Shown in pieces: positions 1-7,100 of a stretch of 7,748 bases of DNA. The DNA is from Acidobacteriota bacterium (GTDB taxonomy: Bacteria; Acidobacteriota; Thermoanaerobaculia; Multivoradales; UBA5704). The notes below the pieces were generated by a model. The model was given only the letters and a program-made list of their open reading frames with translations. It searched no databases and had not been told where the DNA came from. The position numbers were made by a program, and so were the translations under genes. Location of the stretch: positions 1 through 7,748 of the forward strand of contig QHVW01000353.1 in the NCBI GenBank assembly GCA_003223675.1, in the 5' to 3' direction. Position 1 is the stretch's first letter. The number at the start of each line of letters is the position of its first letter.

Positions 1-740
1 GTCGGCGAGGCCTGGATGTGGACCAGCGGGTTGCCGTCGGCGAAGGCCGCCGCCGAGTTGAGGTAGAAGTAGTCGCCCCAGAGGACGTTCTGGTCCGTCG
101 CGTCGCCCGTGCCGCCCGGCAGGAAGTAGCCGGGGTCGCCGGGGAAGCGCAGGGTGCAGTTGTTGACCGTGTCGACCGTGATGTAGCCGCGGGCGATACC
201 GTCGCTGAAGTTCCGGCCGGCGCAGAGGCCGCCGAACACCGCCGACGGGTTGCCGGTCAGAGAGGCCCTGAGGTGCGCCACGAAGTCCGACGGCAGGGTC
301 GGCGGCGGCAGCAGGCCGGAGCAGCTCGCGAAGTTGATGTCCTGCGAGAAGGCGCCCTTCGGGCTGATCGTGTCGGTCGGATCCTGCCCCGCGGACGCGG
401 TCTGCGGCAGCTTGCCGCTGCCCAGGATGTCGAACAGGTTGATGGTCTGGACGTCGTAGCCGGTCAGGTAGATGTTGAAGTCGAGGACCGGCACCGACAG
501 GTCGGACCAGACCACGACGTGGGCCAGCACCGCGGTAGCCGAGGCGTTGTTGACCGAGAACAGGGTGTTCTGCTGCGACCCGTTGGGGGTGGTGGCGCAG
601 GGAGCCTGCACGCACACCTCGAAGTAGGGCAACAGCAGCGTGGCCGCCGGCACCTCGTCGATGGCGCAGATGACGGCATGCGCCTGTCCAACCAGGGCCA
701 GGAGGCCCAGGAGCACAAGGCACGAGATGGTTCTTTTCAT
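1..740 (-). CDS. Exported protein of unknown function, N-terminal part (runs off window)
   Basis: The ATG at 740-738 opens a reading frame that stays open to the window edge, giving 246 complete codons with the C terminus missing. Residues 1-22 are a clear signal peptide: KR at the N terminus, a Leu-rich core, and an AHA cleavage site before Val23. The mature part begins VICAIDEVPAATLLLPYFEV and is rich in beta-prone stretches (NTLFSVNNASATAVLAHVVV, residues 58-77). It carries cysteines at 25, 43, 48, 140, 173 and 195 that could form disulfides after export. An AGGAG Shine-Dalgarno sequence at 755-751 lies 10 nt before the ATG, which supports this start. From memory, a 'PAATLLLPYFEV' family of uncharacterised secreted proteins is common in Acidobacteriota; no biochemical role is known to me, and I assign none. 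It follows the arylsulfotransferase-like gene on the same strand after a 161-bp gap with its own promoter-like sequence, so it is probably a separate transcription unit. Confidence 0.85.
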   Translation of the reverse strand, partial: MKRTISCLVLLGLLALVGQAHAVICAIDEVPAATLLLPYFEVCVQAPCATTPNGSQQNTLFSVNNASATAVLAHVVVWSDLSVPVLDFNIYLTGYDVQTINLFDILGSGKLPQTASAGQDPTDTISPKGAFSQDINFASCSGLLPPPTLPSDFVAHLRASLTGNPSAVFGGLCAGRNFSDGIARGYITVDTVNNCTLRFPGDPGYFLPGGTGDATDQNVLWGDYFYLNSAAAFADGNPLVHIQASP

Positions 741-750
741 GACAGACAAT

Positions 751-755
751 CTCCT
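751..755 (-). promoter_or_regulatory. Ribosome binding site of the exported protein gene at 740
   Basis: The minus strand reads AGGAG here, 10 nt upstream of the ATG at 740-738. It fixes the start in front of a textbook signal peptide, and no other in-frame start has comparable support. Confidence 0.7.
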
Positions 756-763
756 AAGATAGA

Positions 764-779
764 TGTAGATGAATCTACA
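764..779 (-). repeat. Short perfect palindrome in the leader of the gene at 740
   Basis: TGTAGAT and ATCTACA form 7-bp perfect arms separated by 2 bp. As RNA this could fold into a 6-bp stem with a 4-nt loop just upstream of the Shine-Dalgarno sequence; as DNA it could be a dimer operator. The inverted repeat is plainly visible, but either role is inference. At this length it could also be chance in an AT-richer stretch. Confidence 0.4.
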
Positions 780-786
780 AGCAGGG

Positions 787-804
787 AGACTTCAGGAAGA
801 CTTC
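787..804 (-). repeat. Two AGACTTC direct repeats 11 bp apart
   Basis: AGACTTC (plus-strand reading) occurs at 787-793 and again at 798-804. The 11-bp period is about one helical turn, which would place both copies on the same face of the DNA. They lie between the candidate promoter and the start codon of the gene at 740. A regulator site is possible but unproven, and two 7-mers can recur by chance. Confidence 0.3.
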
Positions 805-854
805 TCGAGGAAAGGTTATCACCTCCCGTTCAAAGGATAAATATCGCACAGAGG

Positions 855-883
855 ACTCTACAACTTTTGGCGGCGTTTGTCAG
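855..883 (-). promoter_or_regulatory. Candidate sigma70-type promoter for the gene at 740
   Basis: On the minus strand, CTGACA (883-878, five of six matches to TTGACA) is followed after exactly 17 bp by TAGAGT (860-855, four of six matches to TATAAT). It sits in the AT-richer 161-bp gap between the arylsulfotransferase-like gene and the gene at 740, and implies a leader of roughly 105-110 nt. Assigned by eye from consensus; no start-site data. Confidence 0.4.
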
Positions 884-901
884 CTCTTTTTCTTCCCGGC
901 G

Positions 902-2149
902 TTACTGAGAGGGGGACGGCAGCCCGCGGAAGGGGAAGCCCGGGGGGAGGCGGACCACCTCGAACAGCACGGCCACCAGCTCGCCATGCTCCCCCGCCCG
1001 GTGCGGATTATAGAATTCCCACACCAACCGCCCCTCCCGGGTCACCTCCAGGGCCCGGCCGTTCTCGGATTCGGTGATCAACGTGTTGCCGTTCGGCAAC
1101 CGTTGGCACGACCCCAGGGTTTTCGAGAAGAGGTCCTCGCCGGGCTCGCCACCGTACTGCCAGACGATCTTGCCGGTCAGCGCATCGAGCTCCAGGACGC
1201 GCGACCGCTCCACCCCCGCCCCCGTGTTGTCGAAGAGGAGGAGGCGGCCGCCGTCGACGAAGGTCGGCTGGTGCTGGCGCCGCCACTCCCCCGTCCGCGC
1301 CCAGACGATCGTCTGGCGCTCCGGATCGAGGACGGCGATGGTGTCCAGCCGGTGCACCGAGATCAGCAGGTTCCCCTTGCGGAAGGCGGGGTCGCGGGCG
1401 GCCCAGCGGCCGTCGAGCACCTCCAGCGTATTGGTATGGAAGACGTCCCCCTCGGGCGCCATCCGCTTGAGCAGCCCGGCGTAGGGGGAGCGCTCGAAGG
1501 CCTGGAGGATGGAGATCTTCCGCAGCACCTTGCCGCCCGGGTCGAGCACGGTGACGAAGTCCTCCAGCACCCCCTTGCGCGGGTTGATCCGCGGGATGAT
1601 CTTCCCCTCCCGGTCGAGGGTGTAGATGGTGCCGTCGCCGGTCACGCAGAGGTCGTGATGGGTGCCGCCGCGGTGGGCCCAGAGGACGTGGGAGCGGGCG
1701 TCGAGCTTGACCAGCCCCAGCCCCTCGTAGACCGCCAGCAGATCGCCGTTCGGGTAGAGATAGGCGCGGCGCCAGTACTCCAGCTTCGCCATCTCCGGAT
1801 CTTTCGCCAGGTCCGGCCAGAGCCGCCGCAGGGGGTAGCGCCAGCGATGGAGGGTGCGGCCGTGCATGTCCATGAGCACGGCCTCGGCCGCGTGGCCCGA
1901 GACGTAGAGGTTGAGCCCGTCGTACGCGGCCCGGGGATCGCGCTCGCTCACCACCGGATGGTCCTCCGCCGGCCGGTACCCCTGGAGATAGGGGATCGCC
2001 TTGACGTCGGCCGGGGTCTCCGCGCCGCCTGGAGGGGCCGGGGCGCCGCGGGCGGGACGCCACTTCCCCGGCGGGGGCTCGCCGGGCGAGGCCGGCGCCG
2101 GCGCGAGGAGGGCCGCGGCGGCGAGCGCGAGGAGGAGGAAGCGTCTCAA
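902..2149 (-). CDS. Exported arylsulfotransferase (ASST)-family propeller protein
   Basis: A 415-residue protein with a TTG start (2149-2147) and TAA stop (904-902). Residues 1-20 form a signal peptide (MRRFLLLALAAA core), followed by a Pro/Gly/Ala-rich linker to about residue 48, so the catalytic-type domain should be extracytoplasmic. The rest looks like the single-domain arylsulfotransferase family (ASST-type beta-propeller): repeated blade motifs such as LYPNGDLLAVYEG (131-143), DGTIYTLDREGK (172-183), KGNLLISVHRLDTIAVLDPE (258-277), LPNGNTLITESENGRALEVT (351-370) and the end motif LVWEFYNPHR (375-384). Candidate active-site residues are THHD (163-166), FHTN (237-240) and RQHQP (291-295). 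Known ASSTs transfer sulfate between phenolic compounds through a sulfated histidine in the periplasm; whether this protein does so is not shown, since many relatives are uncharacterised. The upstream GGAAAG (2161-2156) is only a weak Shine-Dalgarno match. No DsbA/DsbB-like partner, seen with some enterobacterial ASSTs, is present. Confidence 0.85.
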   Translation of the reverse strand: MRRFLLLALAAAALLAPAPASPGEPPPGKWRPARGAPAPPGGAETPADVKAIPYLQGYRPAEDHPVVSERDPRAAYDGLNLYVSGHAAEAVLMDMHGRTLHRWRYPLRRLWPDLAKDPEMAKLEYWRRAYLYPNGDLLAVYEGLGLVKLDARSHVLWAHRGGTHHDLCVTGDGTIYTLDREGKIIPRINPRKGVLEDFVTVLDPGGKVLRKISILQAFERSPYAGLLKRMAPEGDVFHTNTLEVLDGRWAARDPAFRKGNLLISVHRLDTIAVLDPERQTIVWARTGEWRRQHQPTFVDGGRLLLFDNTGAGVERSRVLELDALTGKIVWQYGGEPGEDLFSKTLGSCQRLPNGNTLITESENGRALEVTREGRLVWEFYNPHRAGEHGELVAVLFEVVRLPPGFPFRGLPSPSQ

Positions 2150-2167
2150 GGGCGGCTTTCCGTCCAG

Positions 2168-2203
2168 ACAAACGAAAGGCCGCCGGCCGGGTGCCGGCGG
2201 CCT
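2168..2203 (-). terminator. Intrinsic terminator after the large PKD-domain gene
   Basis: AGGCCGCCGG (2177-2186) and CCGGCGGCCT (2194-2203) form a perfect 10-bp GC-rich stem around a 7-nt loop. On the minus strand it is followed by the T-rich TTCGTTTGT (2176-2168). It begins 27 nt after the TAG stop of the large gene. The T tract is interrupted, so termination may be partial. It ends only 18 nt before the TTG start of the arylsulfotransferase-like gene. Confidence 0.75.
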
Positions 2204-2220
2204 GCGAGAAGCCGGAGAGG

Positions 2221-2240
2221 GGTCCGTAGGCTAGCGGACC
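2221..2240 (-). repeat. Small inverted repeat straddling the large gene's stop codon
   Basis: GGTCCG (2221-2226) and CGGACC (2235-2240) form 6-bp arms around an 8-nt loop that contains the TAG stop. It has no following T tract, so it is not a terminator by itself. It may be chance or an accessory stem of the 3' end next to the stronger hairpin at 2168-2203. Confidence 0.3.
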
Positions 2241-5200
2241 TCACCCTGGATGTACGACGGGTCGTTGGTGCCGTTGTCGACGACCTGCGCCGCGCTCAGC
2301 ACCGTGCCCGACTTGACCACGATCTGGACGGTGAACCCGTTCTGGGCACCGGACGAGGGCAGCGGGAGCTGGCCCGGGCTGATCTGCCGGAGCTTGCCGG
2401 CCGCGAGCTGCACGTTCGCGGTGGTGGCGATCACCGAGCCGTCGAGGCCCCGGTACACGAGGTCGTACAGACCGTCCGAGCTCCCTGGGTTGTACAGCCA
2501 GAGGGTGGTACGGTGGGTAGCGTCCTGCCGCAGACCGGCGAGGTACTGGCCGTGGCCCGCACCCGCCGCATCGGCGTCGGTGAGCGCCGACATCGACTGG
2601 CCGAAGCGCTTCGCGGGGTTGGAGCTGTCGTAGCTCTCCCCCTGGACGATCGGGAAGATGCCGTTCGCGGAGGTGCTCCTGACGGTGAGCAGGCCGATGG
2701 CGTTGTTGATCCCCCACTGGCTGGCGATCACGTTCTGCAGCCGCTGCGTCGCACCCGGCTGCAGGGTCACGTGCAGCGGAGTGGTGGGAACGGCGTTGAC
2801 GCCGATGCCGGTGAAGGTCACGTCCACGGTCGCCGCCTGGGGGTTGACGTTCGACAGCAGCAGGTCGCTCCGCCAGACGGTGCCGTTCGCCCCCGGGGCG
2901 CTCAGCGCGCCGAGCAGGTAGGACTTGGCGTTGCTCGACGAGCCGGCCTCGATGAACGACGGGTCCTGCGAGGAGAGCCGGAGGTTCGAGCCATAGGGGA
3001 CGAGCATGTCGCCGCCGCCCGCCGTCGGCTGGACCTCCACCCGGTAGTCGTCCTGGTTGGTGACGCCGAACGTGCTCTCGATCTCGGCCGACTGGAACTG
3101 CCGCTGGCCGAACGGCGCCACCGTCAGATCCGGGTTCGTCTCACCGATCAGCTTGCCCAGCTTGTCGTACAGGCGCAGGTGATAGGTGACCGCCGTGTTG
3201 CTCGGGTTGCTGATGCCGAAGTAGGCCAGCCGGTCGGAGTTGTTGATCAGGCCGACCAGGTTCTTCGTCGGGCCCGCCGAGCCCGCCTTCGCCGCGGCGC
3301 TGAGGCTGCTCATCGAGATGCCCGAGATGGTCTGGCCGAACTGCTTGCCGTCGGCCTGGAACGTGGTGTTGTACGAGGTGATGACCGGCTCGGTGTCCCC
3401 CTGATCGACCGTCAGCGAGATGAAGCCCGCCACGTTCTCCCGGTTGAACAGCCCGCCCAGCACGTCGGGGATGTAGACCGTCGCTCCCGGCGCGATGGTC
3501 TTCGAGGCCTGCGGCGGGTTGGTGTCCGGCAGGCCGCGCTTGCGGAACTGGAGCGTGACGCTCATCGGATTCGCGCTCGGGTTGTGGACGTAGAGGTCGC
3601 TCGACTGCACCAGCGCGCCGCGGGTCTGCGCGATCCACGGCAGCACCACCGACTTGGGAGCCGACGCGCCGGTGACGATGAACCGCCGGCTCTTGGTGGC
3701 CTGCGCGCTCCCCTTGGTCACCGTGAGGCTGACGATGTAGCTGCCGGCCTGCGCGAAGGTGTGGCTCGTCGAGGCGCTGGCCGCCGTGCCGCCGTCACCG
3801 AAGCTCCACTGGTAGCTGGTGGCGTCGGTGGCCGCCGCGGTGAAGGTCACCGCCTTGCCGGTGTTGGCCGAGCACTGGTCGAAGCCGCCGACGTTGGTGC
3901 AACTGGCGCTGGTAGTGAACTCGGCCGAGACGGGGGGCGCCACCGTGCCCACCACCACCGTCTTGGTCGTGGAGACGCTCACCGAGCAGGGGGCGAACGG
4001 GCAGCCGGTCCCCGGCGCCGACACCGTGAGCGTCACCGAGTAGGAGCCCGCGGCGGCGAACGAGTGGGTGGCGGTCTTGCCCGTCACCGCCCCCGTGCCG
4101 TCGCCGAAATTCCACGAGTAGCCGGTCGGCGAGCCGGTGCTGGCGCTGCCGTCGAAGCTCACCGGATCTCCCGGGTTGGGCGAGGACGGCGAGAAGCTGA
4201 ACTGCGCCGCGAGCGTGCCGCCACCACCGCCGCCGCCGCCGCCGCTCCCATCCGAGATGGTGGTGTTGAAGCTGCCGGTGGCGCCGGAGCAGCCGGTGTT
4301 GGTGACCGAGATGCTCTTCGCCCCCGCCGAGGACCAGGTGATGGTGACCGAGGAGCCGTTGCTGGCCCCCGAGACCGCGCCGCCGCCCGCGTTCCAGCTC
4401 CACGCGCCGTCGGTCGCCGTGCAGTTGGACGCCGACGCCGAGAAGATGTAGGGCGTGTTGACGCTGCCCGTGCCGGGGCCGCCGATGAAGATGGCCGGCG
4501 AATTGCCACCACCCCCCCCGCCGCCGCCGCCACCGCCACCGCCGTTGTTGGTGGAGACCCTGATGTCCTTGTGCACGAAGACGTTCTGCTCGCTGGCGCC
4601 GCGGCGCACCCGCAGGCAGGGGTAGAAGTCGCCCGCGGTGGCGTAGACGTGCGAGGTCACCGCCGCGGCGTGCCCGGCGTCGGTGAAGTTGCAGGTCGCC
4701 GGATCGGTGCTGGAGTGGCTCCAGTCATAGTCCCAGAGCTCGGCGCCGGTCGACGAGTCGGCGAAGGTGACCGCGTCCCCCACGTTGGTGGAGCAGTAGG
4801 CCGCCAGCGAGCAGAGGTTGAGCTGCGCCAGGAACGAGGCCTTGAGGGGCGTCGTCTGGACGATCGTGACGCTCAGCGCCTGGCTGGTGATCGCCGACTG
4901 CACGCAGTTGCGGATCTGCACCTTCACCTGCTTGACGCCGGTCGCGGTGTAGACCACGGTCGGGTCCGGGCCGTTCACCGGATCGGAGGTCCAGCCGCGG
5001 GGCCCTTGGCCGTCGCCGAAGTCCCAGTTCCACTCCGTGGCGCCGGTGGCGCCGGCGTGGAAGTGGACCGTCCCGGAGGTGAAGGCGTCGTTGGTCGGCG
5101 CGCCGCTCGGGCCGAAGGCCAGCGGCTGCAAGGCGCCGAGGGTGACCGCCACGCTCTTGTTGGCCGTCCCCGCGCCGTTGGTCACCGTCACCGTCGCCGT

Positions 5201-7093
5201 GTAGGCGCCGGCCGCCAGACCCGCGGTCGACCAGGTTAGAGTCCCGGTCGAGCTGGAGCCCGGGGCCGGGTTGTTGCCGGAGTCCTTGACGCCCCAGGAA
5301 TAGGCCAGCGTCGGCTGGCCCGTGACGCCGGTGGCCGTGAGGGTGACCGGCTGGCAGACCAGCGGGCTCGGCGGGCTCACCGTGATCCCGCCGATCTGCG
5401 GCGTGGGCGGCAGCACGATGACGCTCTTGCTGGCCGTATTCGCCGGCGGGGTGGTGTTGGCCGCCGTCAGCGACACCGTCTTGGTGCCCGCCGTGGCGAA
5501 GCTCACCGACGGGCTCTGCGCCGTCGAATTCGCGGGCGCGCCGTCCTGGAAGGTCCAGCTCCAACTCGTCGGCACCCCGGCCGAGCGGTCGCTGAAGGTC
5601 ACCGGCGTGCCCGGATAGATCTCCGTCGGGCTGTAGCTGAAGTCCGCCGTGGGCGCCACGTTGTGGATCCACTTGTGGACGTCGAAGATCGAGCGGCCCG
5701 CGCGGTAGAAGTAGTCGCCGTTGAACATGCCGCCGCGCGGCGCCACCAGGTTGAAGCCGGTCGGGCTCTCCCGGTAGAAGTAGCTCCAGTAGTTGACCGC
5801 AACCGTGGTATTCACGCCGTTGTACGGGGCGGTCTCGGGCGTGGTGGCCGACGGCGTGATGTCCTTGGGATTGGTTGGATCGGTGACGTCGAGCAGCCAC
5901 TCGTGCTGCTGGCCGTCCGAGCCGCTGCAGTAGCCGTCGCCGCCCGCGTACAGGAAGGGGGTGGCGCCGCTGCGCGAGAACGTGAGGTACTCGGTGCCGC
6001 TCGCGCTGTCCGTGGAGAGGGGAGTCCCCAGGGGGGCCAGCGCGCCGCAGCCGTTGGCGGTGGCGATGCAGCTCACGTCGTAGATCGCCGTCTGCGACAG
6101 CCGCAAGCTGGCCGACTTGCCCAGGCGGGCGGCGAGGTAGTACGAGGTCCCCTGCTTCCACATCGCGAGCCCCTGCACCGGCCGGTCGCGCTGGCCGATC
6201 CCTTTGGAGATCGGATTCAGGGGGTTGGTCGCGTCGAAGATCTGGAAGCCGCCGGTGCCGAGGGTCACGGCGACGAAGTTGTCGACGCCGGCCACGAAGG
6301 AGCCCGCCGGCGCGTCGGTCGTCACCTGCTTGACCAGCACCCCGGGGCAGTTGCCGGCGTTCACGCCGTCCGTCTCCAGACAGCCGCTGTAGGTGATCGC
6401 CTTGTCCAGGTTGTACACGTAGAGGCTGCTGGCGGACAGGAAGCCGTAGCGGGTGCCGCCGATCTTCGCCACGTAGACCGAGTCGGAGCTCTTGCCGGCG
6501 TTCTGGTAGGCCGGCCGCGGGTGGGTCTTGTCCGTGAGGTCGAAGACCAGGATGCCGGCGCCGCTATAGCCCGCGATCGCCGCCACGCCGTCGTCCGCGG
6601 CGCCGATGCCGCCGAACACGATCTTCGACAGCTCGCCCGGGGGGAGGAAGGGGAACTGCCCCGTCACCGCCGGATACCGCGCCGCGACCACCAGCGCCGG
6701 ATTGGCCGGATCCGTGTGCGCGTCCCAGATGCCGATGCCGTGCGCCAGCGCCATCAGGATGTAGCCGTTCTGGATCGAGACCCCCTCGAACCAGTTGCGG
6801 CTGCCGTAGTTCTCCAGGAGCTCGTTGAAGTTCGTGGCGTCACGATCCGACGGCAGCGTGCCCGTCCAGGCGGGCTGGAGCTGGGCGTTGCCCCACAGCG
6901 AGCTGGGAGGAGGGGTCGCCGGGGTGAAGCAGATGATGGCCGTGCCGGTGCTGTTGCGTACCGTGCCGCACCCGGCCCGATCGCAGTCTGTTTGCGCCAT
7001 CACCGGGCGGACCAGGAAGAGGGCTGCCGCCAAGGCAAGGAAGCAGAGCAGGGAGAGATGGACGCGCGGGACAGAAGGACGGGGGCTCACCAT
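2231..7093 (-). CDS. Large exported protein: LVIVD-type propeller, seven PKD/Ig-like domains, four C-terminal modules
   Basis: A 1,620-residue protein ending at TAG (2233-2231). I chose the ATG at 7093 because AGGAGGAG lies 7 nt upstream and a signal peptide follows at once (hydrophobic 13-28, cleavage VMA|Q at 33/34); an in-frame ATG at 7141 would add 16 residues before it. Residues about 95-475 look like a beta-propeller with LVIVD-type blades (ILVFDLTDKTHP 181-192, FQIFDATNPLNP 283-294, WLLDVTDPTNPK 399-410). PKD/Ig-like domains follow at about 479-561, 566-652, 655-747, 749-848, 866-948, 961-1050 and 1053-1140; WDFGDG, WNFGDG and WSFGDG motifs mark the third, sixth and seventh. Gly13 (851-863) and Gly9 (951-959) linkers flank the fifth. 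Residues 1147-1620 hold four related beta-rich modules. No catalytic motif is visible. PKD and LVIVD domains usually serve extracellular binding or display, so a cell-surface or secreted role is inferred; the exact function is unknown. Confidence 0.9.
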   Translation of the reverse strand: MVSPRPSVPRVHLSLLCFLALAAALFLVRPVMAQTDCDRAGCGTVRNSTGTAIICFTPATPPPSSLWGNAQLQPAWTGTLPSDRDATNFNELLENYGSRNWFEGVSIQNGYILMALAHGIGIWDAHTDPANPALVVAARYPAVTGQFPFLPPGELSKIVFGGIGAADDGVAAIAGYSGAGILVFDLTDKTHPRPAYQNAGKSSDSVYVAKIGGTRYGFLSASSLYVYNLDKAITYSGCLETDGVNAGNCPGVLVKQVTTDAPAGSFVAGVDNFVAVTLGTGGFQIFDATNPLNPISKGIGQRDRPVQGLAMWKQGTSYYLAARLGKSASLRLSQTAIYDVSCIATANGCGALAPLGTPLSTDSASGTEYLTFSRSGATPFLYAGGDGYCSGSDGQQHEWLLDVTDPTNPKDITPSATTPETAPYNGVNTTVAVNYWSYFYRESPTGFNLVAPRGGMFNGDYFYRAGRSIFDVHKWIHNVAPTADFSYSPTEIYPGTPVTFSDRSAGVPTSWSWTFQDGAPANSTAQSPSVSFATAGTKTVSLTAANTTPPANTASKSVIVLPPTPQIGGITVSPPSPLVCQPVTLTATGVTGQPTLAYSWGVKDSGNNPAPGSSSTGTLTWSTAGLAAGAYTATVTVTNGAGTANKSVAVTLGALQPLAFGPSGAPTNDAFTSGTVHFHAGATGATEWNWDFGDGQGPRGWTSDPVNGPDPTVVYTATGVKQVKVQIRNCVQSAITSQALSVTIVQTTPLKASFLAQLNLCSLAAYCSTNVGDAVTFADSSTGAELWDYDWSHSSTDPATCNFTDAGHAAAVTSHVYATAGDFYPCLRVRRGASEQNVFVHKDIRVSTNNGGGGGGGGGGGGGNSPAIFIGGPGTGSVNTPYIFSASASNCTATDGAWSWNAGGGAVSGASNGSSVTITWSSAGAKSISVTNTGCSGATGSFNTTISDGSGGGGGGGGGTLAAQFSFSPSSPNPGDPVSFDGSASTGSPTGYSWNFGDGTGAVTGKTATHSFAAAGSYSVTLTVSAPGTGCPFAPCSVSVSTTKTVVVGTVAPPVSAEFTTSASCTNVGGFDQCSANTGKAVTFTAAATDATSYQWSFGDGGTAASASTSHTFAQAGSYIVSLTVTKGSAQATKSRRFIVTGASAPKSVVLPWIAQTRGALVQSSDLYVHNPSANPMSVTLQFRKRGLPDTNPPQASKTIAPGATVYIPDVLGGLFNRENVAGFISLTVDQGDTEPVITSYNTTFQADGKQFGQTISGISMSSLSAAAKAGSAGPTKNLVGLINNSDRLAYFGISNPSNTAVTYHLRLYDKLGKLIGETNPDLTVAPFGQRQFQSAEIESTFGVTNQDDYRVEVQPTAGGGDMLVPYGSNLRLSSQDPSFIEAGSSSNAKSYLLGALSAPGANGTVWRSDLLLSNVNPQAATVDVTFTGIGVNAVPTTPLHVTLQPGATQRLQNVIASQWGINNAIGLLTVRSTSANGIFPIVQGESYDSSNPAKRFGQSMSALTDADAAGAGHGQYLAGLRQDATHRTTLWLYNPGSSDGLYDLVYRGLDGSVIATTANVQLAAGKLRQISPGQLPLPSSGAQNGFTVQIVVKSGTVLSAAQVVDNGTNDPSYIQGEVR
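2234..3655 (-). repeat. Protein-level tandem duplication of about 240 residues at the C terminus of the large protein
   Basis: Residues 1147-1386 and 1387-1620 of the large protein appear to be two copies of a two-module unit. The first modules share SSDLYVHNPS / RSDLLLSNVNP near their starts and FGQTISGI / FGQSMSAL at their ends (offset about 245 residues). The second modules share NLVGL / YLAGL at their starts and DPSFIEAG / DPSYIQGE at their ends (offset about 235-240). The copies have diverged a lot, so this is an old duplication visible in protein rather than DNA. Confidence 0.6.
4217..4243 (-). repeat. Polyglycine-coding tract (Gly9)
   Basis: Nine consecutive glycine codons, mostly GGC with two GGT, code for residues 951-959 of the large protein, directly after a DGS sequence. 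They link its fifth and sixth PKD/Ig-like domains. The tract is a GCC-type triplet run on the plus strand, so gain or loss of whole codons by slippage would keep the frame. Confidence 0.85.
4505..4543 (-). repeat. Polyglycine-coding tract (Gly13) containing a C8 homopolymer
   Basis: Thirteen consecutive glycine codons (GGC, GGT and GGG mixed) code for residues 851-863 of the large protein, linking its fourth and fifth PKD/Ig-like domains. Within it the plus strand has eight C in a row at 4512-4519. Unlike the triplet repeats around it, this homopolymer could cause single-base slippage and a frameshift. As read here the frame is intact. Confidence 0.85.
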
Positions 7094-7100
7094 CGAAAAA

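Noticed and set aside
18..908. A plus-strand open frame of 296 codons
   Set aside because: It is antisense to the exported protein gene at 740, which has a signal peptide and ribosome binding site. The plus-strand translation is Arg/Val/Gly-rich and crosses the non-coding leader.
1008..2171. A minus-strand alternative frame of 387 codons over the arylsulfotransferase-like gene
   Set aside because: The frame giving the 415-residue protein has a signal peptide and family motifs throughout; this one is Arg/Pro/Gly-rich shadow sequence.
4205..4245. A CRISPR or minisatellite array at the GCC-rich runs (also 4505-4543)
   Set aside because: The runs are in-frame glycine codons linking protein domains; there are no spacers or longer repeat units.
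986..5239. A plus-strand open frame of 1,417 codons
   Set aside because: It lies opposite two well-supported minus-strand genes, crosses their intergenic region and a terminator, and codes for an Arg/Gly/Ala/Val-rich low-information sequence with no recognisable domain. Long antisense frames of this type are expected in GC-rich coding DNA.
4725..6161. A minus-strand alternative frame of 478 codons inside the large gene
   Set aside because: It overlaps the large gene in another frame, is rich in Arg, Gly and His, and shows none of the PKD or propeller motifs that the main frame shows.
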